Source of the DNA: Stomoxys calcitrans
Taxonomy: Eukaryota > Arthropoda > Insecta > Diptera > Muscidae
Direction of reading: 5' to 3'
Length of the DNA stretch: 64,000 nt
Assembly: GCF_963082655.1 (NCBI RefSeq)
Contig: NC_081553.1
Coordinates: 32,620,301-32,684,300, forward strand
Shown one piece after another: positions 36,201 through 45,318 of the stretch. The position numbers were made by a program, and so were the translations under genes. How positions within the stretch are numbered: the first letter of the stretch is position 1; each line of letters opens with the position of its first letter. Below the pieces are notes generated by a model that saw only the letters and a program-made list of their open reading frames with translations, ran no database searches and was not told the origin of the DNA.

Positions 36201-37948
36201 CCAAATTTTAGCAAAATCGGATAATGAATGTAGCTTTTATGGGCCTAAGACCCTAAATCGGCGGATCGGACTATATGGGGCTATATCAAGATATAGTCCG
36301 ATATAGCCCATCTTCGAACTTAACCTGCCTATGAAAAAAGAATCTGTGCAAAGTTTTAAATTAGGGACTATAAGCTGTGTTAGGCCTTTCGACATTCTTC
36401 TTCTGCAATATGGTACAGATCGGTCCAGATTTGGATATAGCTGCCATATAGAGTGATCTCTCGATTTAAGGTTTTGGGCTCATAAAAGGCGCATTTATTG
36501 TCCGATGTCGCCGAAATTTGGGACAGTGAATTGTGTTAGGCTCATCGACATTTTTCTGCAATTTGGACCAAATCGGTCCAGATTTGGATATAGTTGCCAT
36601 ATAGACCGATCCCTCGATTTACGGTTTTGGGACCATAAAAGGCGCATTTGTTGTCCGATGTCGCTGAAATTTGGGACAGTGAGTTGTGTTAGGCCCTTCG
36701 ACATCTTTCATCAATTTCACTCAGATCGGTCCAGATTTGCATATAGCTGCCACATAAACCGATCTTTCGATTTAATGTTTTGGGCCCATAAAAGGCGCAT
36801 TTATTGTCCGATGTGTTATATATATCGATATAGCTGCTATGGGGCATAAGGTATGCATTTTTCACCGGATTTTGATAAAAGGTGGTTTACATATATTGGG
36901 TTGCCCAAAAAGTAATTGCGGATTTTTTAAAAGAAAGTAAATGCATTTTTAATAAAACTTAGAATGAACTTTAATCAAATATACTTTTTTTACACTTTTT
37001 TTCTAAAGCAAGCTAAAAGTAACAGCTGATAACTGACAGAAGAAAGAATGCAATTACAGAGTCACAAGCTGTGAAAAAATTTGTCAACGCCGACTATATG
37101 AAAAATCCGCAATTACTTTTTGGGCAACCCAATACACCCGAGGTGGTCGGTATCCAAAGTTCGGCCCAGCCGAACATAACGACTTTTTACTTGTTGAGCA
37201 CTCAAAACATCGGTTTGATGTGTCATCCGGCACCGATTGACTTCTTTTTGTTCCGGTTCGTAAAAACTTAAATGATAGGTCTACGTTTTTAGACACCTGA
37301 AGAAGCCAACCGCTTCAGAATGCAGAATTTTACAGATACCTCAACCAGAGTGGCAAAAGTGCTTCGACAATTTGTTCAAACCCATGGAAAAGTGTATAGA
37401 AGATCTAATGGGGAATATTTTGAAAAACAGTAAAGGGATTTTCGATGATTAATATTTGTTTTTGTTCTCTTATTCCGAAATATAAAAGGCAACCCTCGTA
37501 TCAATCAGACGAATTTATTTGATCCATACACCATCCCCACTGACATTCACCATAAAAAAGTATTTCTGCCAAAAATTAAGAATAGCTTCACTTATTTGCT
37601 TGATAAACAGGAGGACAATGCCAAATCCACTCAGATCAAGAACTATAGGGTCTAATACCTCATGACAAAGATACAAATTTGGAGAAATTACAAACGAAAT
37701 GACATAGAAGGCATATCCTCCATTCTATAGCTCAGGTTATAATAAATAAACAAACTACCTATGTACTTACATCCATTTTGATTCCTCAGCGACCAGTTGC
37801 GATTCAAGTACACCACATTTACGGAATCAGATAACGCCTGAGGGGTCACACACAACACCACAAACAGCGTAAAAACAACTGCTCCCGATATGCGACCATC
37901 AATTATAAATTTGCTGAGTGCAAAAGAGTTATCCATTAATCTTGACAT
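18284..37948 (-). CDS. Beta-mannosidase copy A (GH2), 11 exons, complete
   Basis: This is a lysosomal-type exoglycosidase (EC 3.2.1.25 family) that removes beta-linked mannose from the non-reducing end of glycan fragments. Exons in transcript order: 37948-37771, 27820-27683, 27617-27104, 26996-26900, 26830-26650, 26436-26326, 21115-20642, 20577-20156, 20097-19900, 18808-18626, 18559-18284. All junctions are GT-AG and in phase; the sum is 2772 bases, 923 residues. Exon 1 encodes a signal peptide, and the preceding bases ACAAAATG give a good fly start context. Family hallmarks are TDNMFVRYSF, WWPNGHGEQKLYP, SNYIPSHILPE, HNMIRVWGGG, acid/base Glu492 in TNNENE, nucleophile Glu588 in ASEYGFQS, and MGALYWQLNDVW. 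Size and domain order match animal beta-mannosidases (about 880-930 residues). Introns 1, 6 and 9 are swollen by repeats. Activity is likely but inferred. Confidence 0.94.
18890..19740 (+). repeat. Family A repeat in copy A intron 9
   Basis: A degraded head (AAGTAAGAGCGTGTTAAGTTC near 18911) is followed by about five units carrying GATCGGTTTATATGGCAGC and GCCCTCTATTGGCTCAAGAA. The tail is missing. It makes this intron 1,091 bp, compared with 55-66 bp for its neighbours. Confidence 0.8.
20156..20577 (-). CDS. Copy A exon 8: nucleophile glutamate
   Basis: It encodes VHFYDVFKDGWNP, RPRFASEYGFQS (nucleophile Glu588), the HRQHHPLG segment, and MGALYWQLNDVWVAPSW. This is the most conserved part of the family. 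It ends in phase 0 with donor GTGAGT. Confidence 0.93.
20642..21115 (-). CDS. Copy A exon 7: barrel segment with acid/base glutamate
   Basis: It encodes GHLLNSAKEAHHNMIRVWGG and continues to ATNNENEVAIA, where the first Glu (residue 492) aligns with the general acid/base of GH2 and the preceding Asn is the usual one. It ends at the YGDG region with donor GTAGGT. In copy B the same segment is divided by an intron in a different place. Confidence 0.92.
21131..21722 (+). repeat. Short complete family A element in copy A intron 6
   Basis: It has a head AACAAGTAAGAGCGTGC with palindrome and TATATACCCTCCACCATGG, about two units, then the tail with CGGACAGACGGACGGACATG and ATACCCCCATCCTATGGTGG up to GGGTATAA. 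At about 590 bp it is the shortest copy with both ends. Confidence 0.88.
21722..22622 (+). repeat. Family B element interrupted by a mariner derivative
   Basis: A family B head (AACAAGTAAAAAGGCGTTAAG, then GATACCCACCACCTCGGGTA) abuts the end of the A element. Three reversed-type units follow, then a mariner MITE at 22260-22496. The B tail (TACACTTTATAGGGTCGG, CATCCTTCGGTGATGGG) resumes directly after it. Confidence 0.85.
22260..22496 (-). mobile_element. Short mariner derivative (MITE), copy 2
   Basis: 237 bp, with ends TTGGGTTGCCCAAAAAGTAA and its inverse, flanked by TA on both sides. Orientation is opposite to the transposase copy. Confidence 0.9.
22845..26131 (+). repeat. Family C element split by nested D, A and mariner insertions
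   Basis: The head is at 22845-22917 (palindrome, then GAATCTTGGGAAGCCACCAC). Family D occupies about 22918-23998 (units with ACATATATATGGAAGC at 23373, 23525 and 23677, a 152-bp period). A complete reversed family A element occupies about 24005-25045. Family C resumes at about 25046 with CTACCAAACCAGCCAAAACT, which follows the head directly in the intact copy at 52990. A mariner MITE lies at 25915-26100, and the tail ends at about 26131 (CATCCTTTGGTGGTGGGTAT). Confidence 0.82.
25915..26100 (-). mobile_element. Short mariner derivative (MITE), copy 3, internally deleted
   Basis: 186 bp with both terminal repeats; about 50 bases around the usual central join are missing compared with the other copies. 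Confidence 0.88.
26478..26640. repeat. 18-bp minisatellite filling copy A intron 5
   Basis: Nine copies of a unit like ACCCCTTTCAGTCCTTTT lie inside the 213-bp intron 26437-26649. The reading frames it creates on both strands come from the 18-bp unit and are not exons; the flanking splice sites are clean. Confidence 0.9.
28167..29116 (+). mobile_element. Mariner element with truncated, frameshifted transposase
   Basis: The ends TTGGGTTGCCCAAAAAGTAA and inverse are flanked by TA; the element is 950 bp. The coding part keeps ITGDEKWIVYNNV, HQDNARPHT and YSPDLAPSDYHLF, the three catalytic Asp regions of a mariner D,D34D transposase, and IEQNG near the C-terminus (stop at about 29040). The N-terminal DNA-binding half is deleted after the 5' non-coding region (join near 28317), and a one-base shift near 28768 breaks the frame after HQDNARPHT. 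It cannot make a working enzyme. It sits in copy A intron 1. Confidence 0.9.
29150..29712. repeat. Family D-like fragment
   Basis: It has units carrying ATACATATATATGGGAGCTA and TTTGTGCAGATCGATTGAAA with no head palindrome. It resembles family D at 22918-23998. Confidence 0.6.
29713..31236 (+). repeat. Complete family B element in copy A intron 1
   Basis: The head is AACAAGTAAAAAGGCGTTAAG with palindrome and GGATACCCACCACCTCGGGA. It has about seven units (unit starts GATCGGTCTATATGG at 30632 and 30785, exactly 153 bp apart), a GACGGACAGACGGACGG stretch and the tail ATACCCCCATCCTTCGGTGG up to GGGTATAAAA. Confidence 0.9.
31320..31546 (-). repeat. Family E end fragment
   Basis: It contains GGGTAAGGGGGAGGG and AATCGGTTCAGCCGTTTCTG, then ACAAACATACAAACAAAC and TTTTTATATATAAGAAGAT. 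It is the inverse of the left end of the copy at 767. Confidence 0.7.
31547..33030. other. AT-rich low-copy DNA in copy A intron 1
   Basis: I see no gene and no repeat family of this window over most of this stretch. Confidence 0.5.
33036..34110 (-). repeat. Family A element, reverse orientation, both ends present
   Basis: It starts with TTATACCCTCTACCATAGGA (inverse of the tail) and carries the reversed GACG stretch near 33170-33190 and five reversed units. It ends with the reversed head (GGCCTGGCCGAACTTAGCAC) near 34075-34100. Confidence 0.85.
34119..34950 (-). pseudogene. Non-LTR retrotransposon remnant: reverse transcriptase pieces
   Basis: On the - strand, 34932-34660 encodes ISEWGPINRVDFNARKTQCW, typical of the part of LINE reverse transcriptases after the catalytic YADD region. 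34545-34174 encodes YFARTVLMWNRLPANVF and FDIPRFKKNVNKH, the usual C-terminal signature of the same proteins. The frames do not join and the 5' half is absent. It is a different LINE lineage from the RNase H remnants at 2.6 and 10.3 kb, and lies in copy A intron 1. Confidence 0.78.
35008..36355 (+). repeat. Family B element without its tail
   Basis: A B head (AACAAGTAAAAAGGCGTTAAG, palindrome, GGATACACACCACCTTGG) is followed by about eight units and the start of the end region (AGTCCGATATAGCCCATCTT), then it is cut. A reversed B copy follows at once. Confidence 0.82.
36356..37195 (-). repeat. Family B element, reversed, carrying a mariner derivative
   Basis: It has three reversed units (CCCAGATTTGGATATAGCTGCC type) and then the reversed start GGTATGCATTTTTCACCGGA. 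A mariner MITE lies at 36896-37132, followed by the head remnant GAGGTGGTCGGTATCCAAAG ... CTTTTTACTTGTT. Confidence 0.82.
36896..37132 (-). mobile_element. Short mariner derivative (MITE), copy 4
   Basis: 237 bp with inverted TTGGGTTGCCCAAAAAGTAA ends and flanking TA dinucleotides. Almost identical to copy 2. Confidence 0.9.
37196..37770. other. Low-copy DNA at the 5' end of copy A intron 1
   Basis: No repeat family or gene is visible here apart from the exon 1 donor site (GTAAGT read on the - strand, ending at 37770). Confidence 0.5.
37771..37948 (-). CDS. Copy A exon 1: start codon and signal peptide
   Basis: ATG at 37948-37946 is preceded by AACAAA, close to the fly consensus. A further in-frame ATG upstream at 37978 has a poor context. 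The 40-residue leader has a basic/polar start and the hydrophobic core GAVVFTLFVVLCV, with likely cleavage near QALS. The mature enzyme would begin with DSVNVVYLNRNWSL. The donor GTAAGT follows in phase 1. Intron 1 is 9,950 bp, almost entirely repeats. Confidence 0.85.
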
Positions 37949-38054
37949 TTTGTTGACATTTGTATGAAATTCCCACATACACCCATAAACGCTGAATATT
38001 AGGTACTCAAGCGTAAGTTTTCCAAAAATACATATAAACAAACACAAATGTCTT

Positions 38055-38062
38055 CAAACTGA
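38055..38062 (-). promoter_or_regulatory. Candidate initiator (TCAGTTTG) of copy A
   Basis: The - strand TCAGTTTG matches the arthropod initiator consensus TCAGTY about 112 bases before the chosen start codon. I see no TATA box at the right distance. The region 37949-38675 is low-copy and free of the repeat families, as expected of a promoter. Confidence 0.35.
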
Positions 38063-38674
38063 CACGATTATCGTAATTATTTTTGAGCGCTTTGTTGTTT
38101 AACAATTATATTTTTCAATTGTTTTTTTTTTATTTTGCATATCATAATTTGTTGATAATTTCTACTTAATTTCTTCCGAAAAATTTACGATTGCCGGCGC
38201 TTTTCAACCAATTCCACAATGGTTTGTTTTTTTTTTTTTATCACTAAACGTTTGAGGTTTGCCACGCGGGCCACTCACTCCATGCGATGATCGGTTGTGC
38301 CTCGACCACAAACAACTGACGACTGTTTTGCAGCTACCTTGCGTTCGCAATCAGCTGGAATTGGAAAAAATGAACAATAAGCCCACGAGCAGCGCCCATT
38401 TGTTTGTCCAGTCAGTCATCCATTCATGCATTTATTGCTTCTTTTTTATTTGCAAGCCAACGTGCTAACGCATTTAACGAAATTAGAAATTCTGTATAAG
38501 AGAAATCGCAAAGAGAAGCAAATAATGTGGAGAGATAAGGAATGAAGGAGAGGAATAGTTCTACATAAAGTTTCTAATATAAACAATACAATTTGTTGCT
38601 GCGATGTGGTTAATTTAGCGTTTTTGTTAGATTTAAGTGAAATCAAATTTCAATGAAATATTCCCTGAAAATTA

Positions 38675-40675
38675 TCGAGTAAAAGCGTGCTTAGTTCGGC
38701 CGGGCCGAATCTTGGGAACCCACCACCATGGATTTTGCTAAAATATGGGAGCTATATCTGGTTATGGATAGAGATGTGTTTCTACCGGGTAACTATCCAA
38801 CGCTAGGGTATTTATTTGGGTATTTATAATTTTGCAGATATCTTGGGTATAAAAAATGTTCCAAAGATTTCGTATTCTTTATACAGGCTCATTACACAAT
38901 ATCGGGAGATCGGCATATATGGCAGCTATATCCAAATATGGTCCGATCTATACCACATTTGACAGAAATGGGTCCACCATAGCAGACTGTACCAAATTTC
39001 ATCGAATTCGGGTAAAAAATGGATCTTTTATGGCCTTAATACTCTATATCAGAAGATCGAGTGGTCGGTCTAAGGGCTGCAATATCCAAATATGGTCCGA
39101 TCTAAGCCGCACTTCACAGAAATGTATAGGGGTCTACCACAACTCACTGTGCCAAATTTCATCGAAATCGGATGAAAAATTACCAATTTATTGCCTCAAG
39201 ACTTTAAGTCTAGAGATCGGTTTGAAATCCGATTTTATGAGATCAGAAGATCAGGTTTATATACAAAGAATACAAATTATCAAAAATTTTTTTTAAAAAT
39301 TATAAATGCCCAACTTTTGGGAATAAATGGGTAAATACCCGGGTATTTACACAATTTACCCAATTTACCGGGTAAATACCTTTTGGGTATTTACCCATCT
39401 CCCATATCTAGTTTTGGATCGTATTTGGCACAGTTGTTGGAAGTCATAACTGAACGCTATATGCAAAATTTCAGACAAATCGGAAAAAAATTGCGGCATG
39501 TAAGGGTTCAAGAAAACAAATCGGGAGATTGTTTTATATGGCAGCTATATCTGGCTATAGAACGATTAGAACCATTCTTAGCACAGTTATTGGAAGTCGT
39601 TACAGAACACCACAAGCAAAATTTCATCCAAATCAGATGATAATTGAGGCTTCCAGGTGATCAAGAAGTCAAATCGGGAGATCGGACCTATATCTGGTTA
39701 AAGAGCGATTTGGACCGTACTAAGCACAGTCATTGGAAGTCGTAACAGAACACCACATGCCAAATTGGATAAAAATCGCGACATGTAAATGCTCAAGTAA
39801 ACAAATCGGGAGATCGTTTTATATGGGAACTATAGACCAATTTGAACCATTCTTAGCACAGTTATTGGAAGTCGGAACAGAACACCACAGGCTACATTTC
39901 AGCCAATTCGGATGAAATTTGAGGCTCCCAGGTGCTCAAGAAGTCAAATCGGGAGATCGGTTTATGTGGGAGCTATATCAGATTCTTCACCGATTTAGAC
40001 CGTACTTGGCACAATTGTTGGAAGTCATAACAGAACACTATGTGTGAAATTTCAGTCAAATCGGACAAAACTTGCGGCTTCCAGGGGCTGAAGAAATTAA
40101 ATCGGGAGATTGGTTTATATGGGAGCTATATCAGGTTATAGAGCGATTTAAACCGTACTTGGCACAGTTGTTGGAAGTTATAACAGAACACCACATACAA
40201 AATTTCAGCCAAATCGGATGGAAATTTAGGCCTCCAGGAGCTCAAGAAGTCAAATCGGAAGACAGGTTTATGTGGGAGCTATATCAGGCTATATGCCGAT
40301 TTGAATCATACTTAACACAGATTCATACTTAACGTAACAGAACACCACATGCAAAATTTCAGCCAAATCGGAGAAAAATTGAAGCTTGTAAGGGGTCGAG
40401 AAGTCAAATCTGGATATCGGTTTATATGGGAGCTATCAGGTAATAGACCGATTTGGACCGTACCTGGCACGGAACATTACGTCCGAAATTTCCGCTAAAT
40501 CGGACAAAAATTGCGGCTTACAGGGGCTGAAGAAATCAAATTGGGAGATCGGTTTATATAGGAGCTATATCTGAATCTGAACCAATATGGCGTATTTGTA
40601 TCTGATTTTGGAAAAGAATTGCGCCCTATAGTGATTTAAGAAGTAGAATCTGGAGATCGGTTTATATAGGAACTA
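38675..40675 (+). repeat. Family C element with a hAT-like insertion
   Basis: The head at 38684-38740 (TTCGGCCGGGCCGAATCTTG, then CCACCACCATGG) is interrupted near 38768 by a block ending near 39404. The C units then continue (GGAGATTGGTTTATATGGGAG at 40108 and its next copy at 40261 are 153 bp apart). The inserted block begins AGAGATG, ends CCATCTC and is full of GGGTATTTAC-type repeats. Such ends are typical of hAT-like elements, but no transposase is present. Confidence 0.75.
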
Positions 40676-40910
40676 TTGGGTTGCCCAAAAAGTAATGCGG
40701 GGTTTTTAAAGAAAGTAAATGCATTTTTAATAAAAATTAGAATGAACTTTAATCAAATATACTTTTTTTACACTTTTTTTCTAAAGGAAGCTAAAAGTAA
40801 CAGCTGATAACTGACAGAAGAAAGAATGCAATTACAGAGTCACAAGCTGTAAAAAAAATTGTCAACGCCGACTATATGAAAAATCCGCAATTACTTTTTG
40901 GGCAACCCAA
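40676..40910 (-). mobile_element. Short mariner derivative (MITE), copy 5
   Basis: 235 bp with the same inverted ends and TA flanks, inserted in a family C unit. Confidence 0.9.
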
Positions 40911-40979
40911 TATATCAGGTTATGAACAGTGTCGCCGTTTTTGGCTGGTAGGTTTTTCCAACATATCTAATATAATGGA

Positions 40980-41294
40980 GGCCACTGTAGCACAGAGCTT
41001 AGCATGTCCGCATTTGACGCTGCGCCTGCGTTCGAATACTGGCAAGTGGCGAGACCATCAGAAAAATTTTTCAGCGGTGTTTTTCCTCTCCTAATGCTGG
41101 CAACATTTGTGAGGTACTATGCCATGTAAAACTTCTCTCCAAAGAGATGTCTCACTGTGGCACGCCGTTCGGACTTGACTATAAAAAGGAGGCCCCTTAT
41201 CATTGAGCTTAATTTTGAATCGGACTGCACTCATTGATATGTGATAAGTTTGCCCCTGTTCCTTAGTGGAATGTTCATGGGCAAAATTTGCATT
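40980..41294 (+). mobile_element. Full-length tRNA-derived SINE
   Basis: It starts GGCCACTGTAGCACAGAGC (tRNA-like start with A-box) and the B-box-like GCGTTCGAATAC follows. Next comes a tRNA-unrelated body (TTTTTCAGCGGTG, GCTGGCAACATTTGTGAGG, GCCGTTCGGACTTG, CCCTTATCATTGAGC) and the tail GGGCAAAATTTGCATT. Length about 315 bp. RNA polymerase III transcription of the parent is inferred from the two boxes. Confidence 0.88.
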
Positions 41295-41712
41295 TACAAG
41301 TAAAAAGGCGTTAAGTTCGGCGGGCCGTAATTTGGATGCCCACCATCTCGGGTATGTATGTAAACCACCTTTCGTCAAAATTCGGTGAAAAATGTATACC
41401 TTATGCCCCATAGCAGCCATATCGAAATATGTTCCGATTTGGACCAAATACTTATAAGTACAAGTCATTGTTTAATTGAAAATATTGAACTTTTTAGTAG
41501 CTATATCTAAAAATAAACCGATATGATCCATATGCGACGCGGATGTCGAAAAGCCTTACATAAGTCACTGTGTCAAATTTCAGTGAAATCGGATTATAAA
41601 TGCGCCTTTTATGGAGTCAAGACTTCAAATCGAGTTATCGCTCTATATGGCAGCCGTATCCAAATTTGGACCGATTTTGGCCAAGTTGCAGAAAAATATC
41701 GAAATACGGGGT
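41295..41712 (+). repeat. Family B fragment with head
   Basis: ACAAGTAAAAAGGCGTTAAG with a damaged palindrome (TTCGGCGGGCCG), TGCCCACCATCTCGGGTATG, and about two units. It is cut at about 41712 where unrelated sequence begins. Confidence 0.8.
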
Positions 41713-41714
41713 AC

Positions 41715-42478
41715 TTTTCTAGGTATGCTGTGGAATGGATCACCATTTCCACAGAGATATAACGGAAAATGATATGAAAGATGCTCAAAGCTGTCGTCCC
41801 AATGGTCAGCAATGGTGTATTATCAGCTTTCCTCTGAGGGCACTAAAATCCCAACCCCATATCAGCCAGGAATGCACAAGGCTACCTTGCCTTTTAGGTG
41901 AAGGATTCCTTGATAAGCACTGAAAAACTTCTTGAGAGCAGAAGCACAGAAGGGCTCTAGAATGTGTTCGGGATTTGAAGAACAAATATGACCAATTGAG
42001 AACAGCCTTCAGCAATGGTAAAACTGAGATTAAGGAAACAAGTGACTGGAGAATTGACATGAAGTTTCTCTTCCACCTTGCTCGTGGTTTTAAGCAGATC
42101 CCAAATATTTCCAATACACACCGGAACTCTCGATCCATTTTAACTCTTCCTACGTTTATTCTGATGCCTGAAAAACTGTTCATTAATTTCTCACTCAGGG
42201 TCTGATCCTTGGTTGAATTGACAATTGTTCCGCACTAAGGATATTAAAGAACTATCTGTAGCTCTTAATGACTACCCAAAAGCTCTTAAATGCTTAAAGA
42301 CCCAATGGAAAAAAATGAATCTCCAATCAACATATTCCGAAACAACCAGTGCTGTGAGCATGCGATCAAAGTTATGCCAGACTTATGCAACTTCCGCCGC
42401 AAAAAGGACAACCTCCCAATAAGATTCATCATCTCCAATGACAACGTGAATATTTGGCTTTCTTTTGATGATCATTAA
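41715..42478 (+). pseudogene. Broken copy of an unidentified coding sequence
   Basis: The composition changes to codon-like sequence with two convincing blocks. One (about 41940-42140) reads RRALECVRDLKNKYDQLRTA followed by DWRIDMKFLFHLARGFKQIP. The other (about 42320-42478) reads IFRNNQCCEHAIKVM and IRFIISNDNVNIWLSFDDH, ending in a natural TAA stop. The blocks are in different frames and separated by stops. I see no introns, which fits a processed copy or a truncated transposon protein. I do not recognise the family. A SINE abuts its 3' end. Confidence 0.5.
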
Positions 42479-42748
42479 GAAACTTCTCTCATATCAATGA
42501 GTGCAGTCCGATTAAAGTTACTTCTCAATGATAATGGATCTTCTCTTTTATGCTGAGCTCGAACGGCTTGCCGCATAGCAATACCCCTTCGTAAAGAAGT
42601 TTTAAAGTGGCAGAATACCTTAGAATTATAGCCAGCATTAATAACGCCATAGCCACAGCTGGAAATTTTGTTGGTGTTCACGCCGGGATCTGGACTGAGG
42701 CAATCGGCGTAATAGACGGACATGCTAACCACTGTTCCACGATGGCGG
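42479..42748 (-). mobile_element. tRNA-derived SINE, diverged
   Basis: On the - strand it runs from CCGCCATCGTGGAACAGTGG (damaged A-box) through the GCGGCAAGCCGTTCGAGCTC segment to CACTCATTGATATGAGAGAAG. Confidence 0.75.
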
Positions 42749-43835
42749 AAACCATATAATGTTACATATATGTGGCTCTTAAGCTTGTGATCAATTCTAT
42801 AACTGTATATAGTGACTTCTAAAATTGCCCAAAATGCTACAATAAGAATTTTAAAATCATTTTGTGTGTGAGGTTTTTTATTGAATCACCCTTTATGTAA
42901 GAGTTTTCTAATCTTAAATTCATCCAAAAATGATACAGGGCTATCAGGCTGTGAAAAAGACATCACCCTATTGTACAACATGTTTATATTAAAATTAACG
43001 AGAGTGTATTTGGGTAAATCATTATGGGTTATAAAAAATATTAATACCCAATTATGTTGTAGACAGAAATTCAAACCGTGACGGCTAGTATGCAGCAACG
43101 GTATGGCAACCTAAAAAGAAACTGTTATCTGAAGAAATTCAAGAACATTAACATGATGATTGCATTATATTCCCATTGCCTCTACTTAACCAAGCCAAAA
43201 TTGCTTAATAGAATTACAACTTCAAATATTGCAGATTATTGTAACATAAATTTGGTCTTAATATGACGAAAAGTTTTCTATATCTAAACTATTCTTCTAA
43301 AACGATAAATTTTACATTTAGTATGGGAGATCTCATGATGACACACACATTTTTTTGTATGTCATCAAAAAGTTTATCATGTGTTAAAATGCTGTAAATT
43401 ACCATCATTTTCCAGTCACTGAACTTCAAATGGTCCACTTTAGAGTGGAAGTGTACAAATGAACAATGAATTGTGAATAAACTATGAGCACGCGTTGCCA
43501 TTGTGGCAATTCATCTTTGCACCAAGCCATCAAATCATCTACTCACCCAACCATCCACCCACTCATGCATCCGTCCATCCATCCATTGGTGCATGGACAT
43601 TTTCACCAACTTATTATAGTGGAAATTTACGGAAGACTTCATGACCTTGTTAATGAACTTTTTATTAAACTATGGTTAGCGTGTGGCGAGTCGAATAAAA
43701 CGAATCTTTTATGATAATAAAATAAAAAACTTCAATTGAAATTTCAGCTGAGGTGGAGATTTAGGGAGTGGAAACGAAATTTTCGTTGTATATAGACTGG
43801 AAATATATAATCTGCAATAATTACACCTAATAAAA
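42749..43835. other. AT-rich low-copy DNA between the beta-mannosidase copies
   Basis: I see no supported gene. A CCATCCATCCATC-type microsatellite lies at about 43540-43585. Confidence 0.5.
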
Positions 43836-45318
43836 ACAAGTAAAAGTGTTTAGTTCGGCCGTGCTGAACTTTGGATACACATTACCATGGATACTCGTAT
43901 ATTAATCATGCTATTTTATTATAACTCATCTACCATATCCGGAGCCATATCCATATATGGTTGGCCAGTCTGGATCATATTTGATTCAGGTCACGAGAAC
44001 TATTATGCATGCCACAGTTTCAGCGTAGTCGGGCAATAAATCCGCTTTTTATGCGTATAAGACCCAATATCCAAATAGGTCTATTGGGTTGCCCAAAAAG
44101 TAATTGCGGATTTTTTAAAAGAAAGTAAATGCATTTTTAATAAAACTTAGAATGAACTTAAATCAAATATACTTTTTTTACATTTTTTTTTCTAAAGCAA
44201 GCTAAAAGTAACAGCTGATAACAGACAGAAGAAAGAATGCAATTACAGAGTCACAAGCTGTGAAAAAATTTGTCAAAATCGACTATATGAAAAATCCGCA
44301 ATTACTTTTTGGGCAACCCAATATATGACAACTGTGTATAAATATGGTCTGATCTGGACCAAAAGCTGGGCGGATGAGAGGAGGCTTAATATAAGCCACT
44401 GTTTCAAATTCCAGTGAAATCAGATAACAAATGCGTCTTTTATTGGCTTTAGACCCAGTAGCGGCAGATAGGTCTATATGGGAGCCATATTTAAATATGG
44501 TCGCATCTGGACCATATTTGGATCGGACATCGGGAATCTTAAAACAACTCACTATATTACTGTCGGACGAAAATCGTCTTTACTGGCCCTTGATCCTATG
44601 TCAGCAGATCGGTCTATATGACAGCTATATATAAATATGGTCCAATCTGAACCATATTCGGGTCGGATGACAAAAAGCCAAAACAACGCACTGTTTAAAA
44701 TTTCATTGGAATCGGGCTTTTATGGGCTAAAGACCTTAAATCGCCAAAACGATATACATGGGTGCTATATCTAAATATAGTCCGATATGGACCATATTCC
44801 AGTCGGATGGCAAGAAGCTTAAAAAAAAAATCACTGCTTAAAATTTTTATACTGTCTTTATTTCAACCGCCAAAAAAAGACAGTCGGATTTGACTTTAAC
44901 GTATCAGTAAATAATTCTGAAATTAAGTCTCCTCAAGAGATTTGTAAATCTCCCGCCTGATACGTCTCCTGGTAAAGGGTAGGATTGCCAGTTGATCTTA
45001 ATATTATTACCAATCAAACGCGTCTTGTTCTAACGACATAACTGGCGCAGAACAGATAGATCCCTTGTCAAGGGGAACCTTATTCCCCGTAGACCAAAAC
45101 TGATTATGTGTCGTGAATCAACGAAGTGAATGAAAGTTTCCACATGACCTTCTGGGACAACTCCTTCGAAAGCTAGCGTGCTTTCGACAGACGGACGGAC
45201 GAACGGATATGGCTAAATCGACTTATATGTATACTTTATGGGGTCTCAGAGGCATATCTCGAGGTGTTTCAAACGAAATGACAAAATTGGTATACCCCCA
45301 TCCTATGGTGGAGGGTTG
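43836..45318 (+). repeat. Family B-like element with mariner derivative inside
   Basis: The head is AACAAGTAAAAGTGTTTAGTT, TTCGGCCGTGCTGAAC and GGATACACATTACCATGGAT. Units carry GGTCTATATGGGAGCCATAT, and a mariner MITE lies at 44084-44321. Its far end is of family A type (TTTCGACAGACGGACGGACG, ATACCCCCATCCTATGGTGG), so the element is chimeric. Confidence 0.75.
44084..44321 (-). mobile_element. Short mariner derivative (MITE), copy 6
   Basis: 238 bp, inverted TTGGGTTGCCCAAAAAGTAA ends, TA at each border. Confidence 0.9.
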
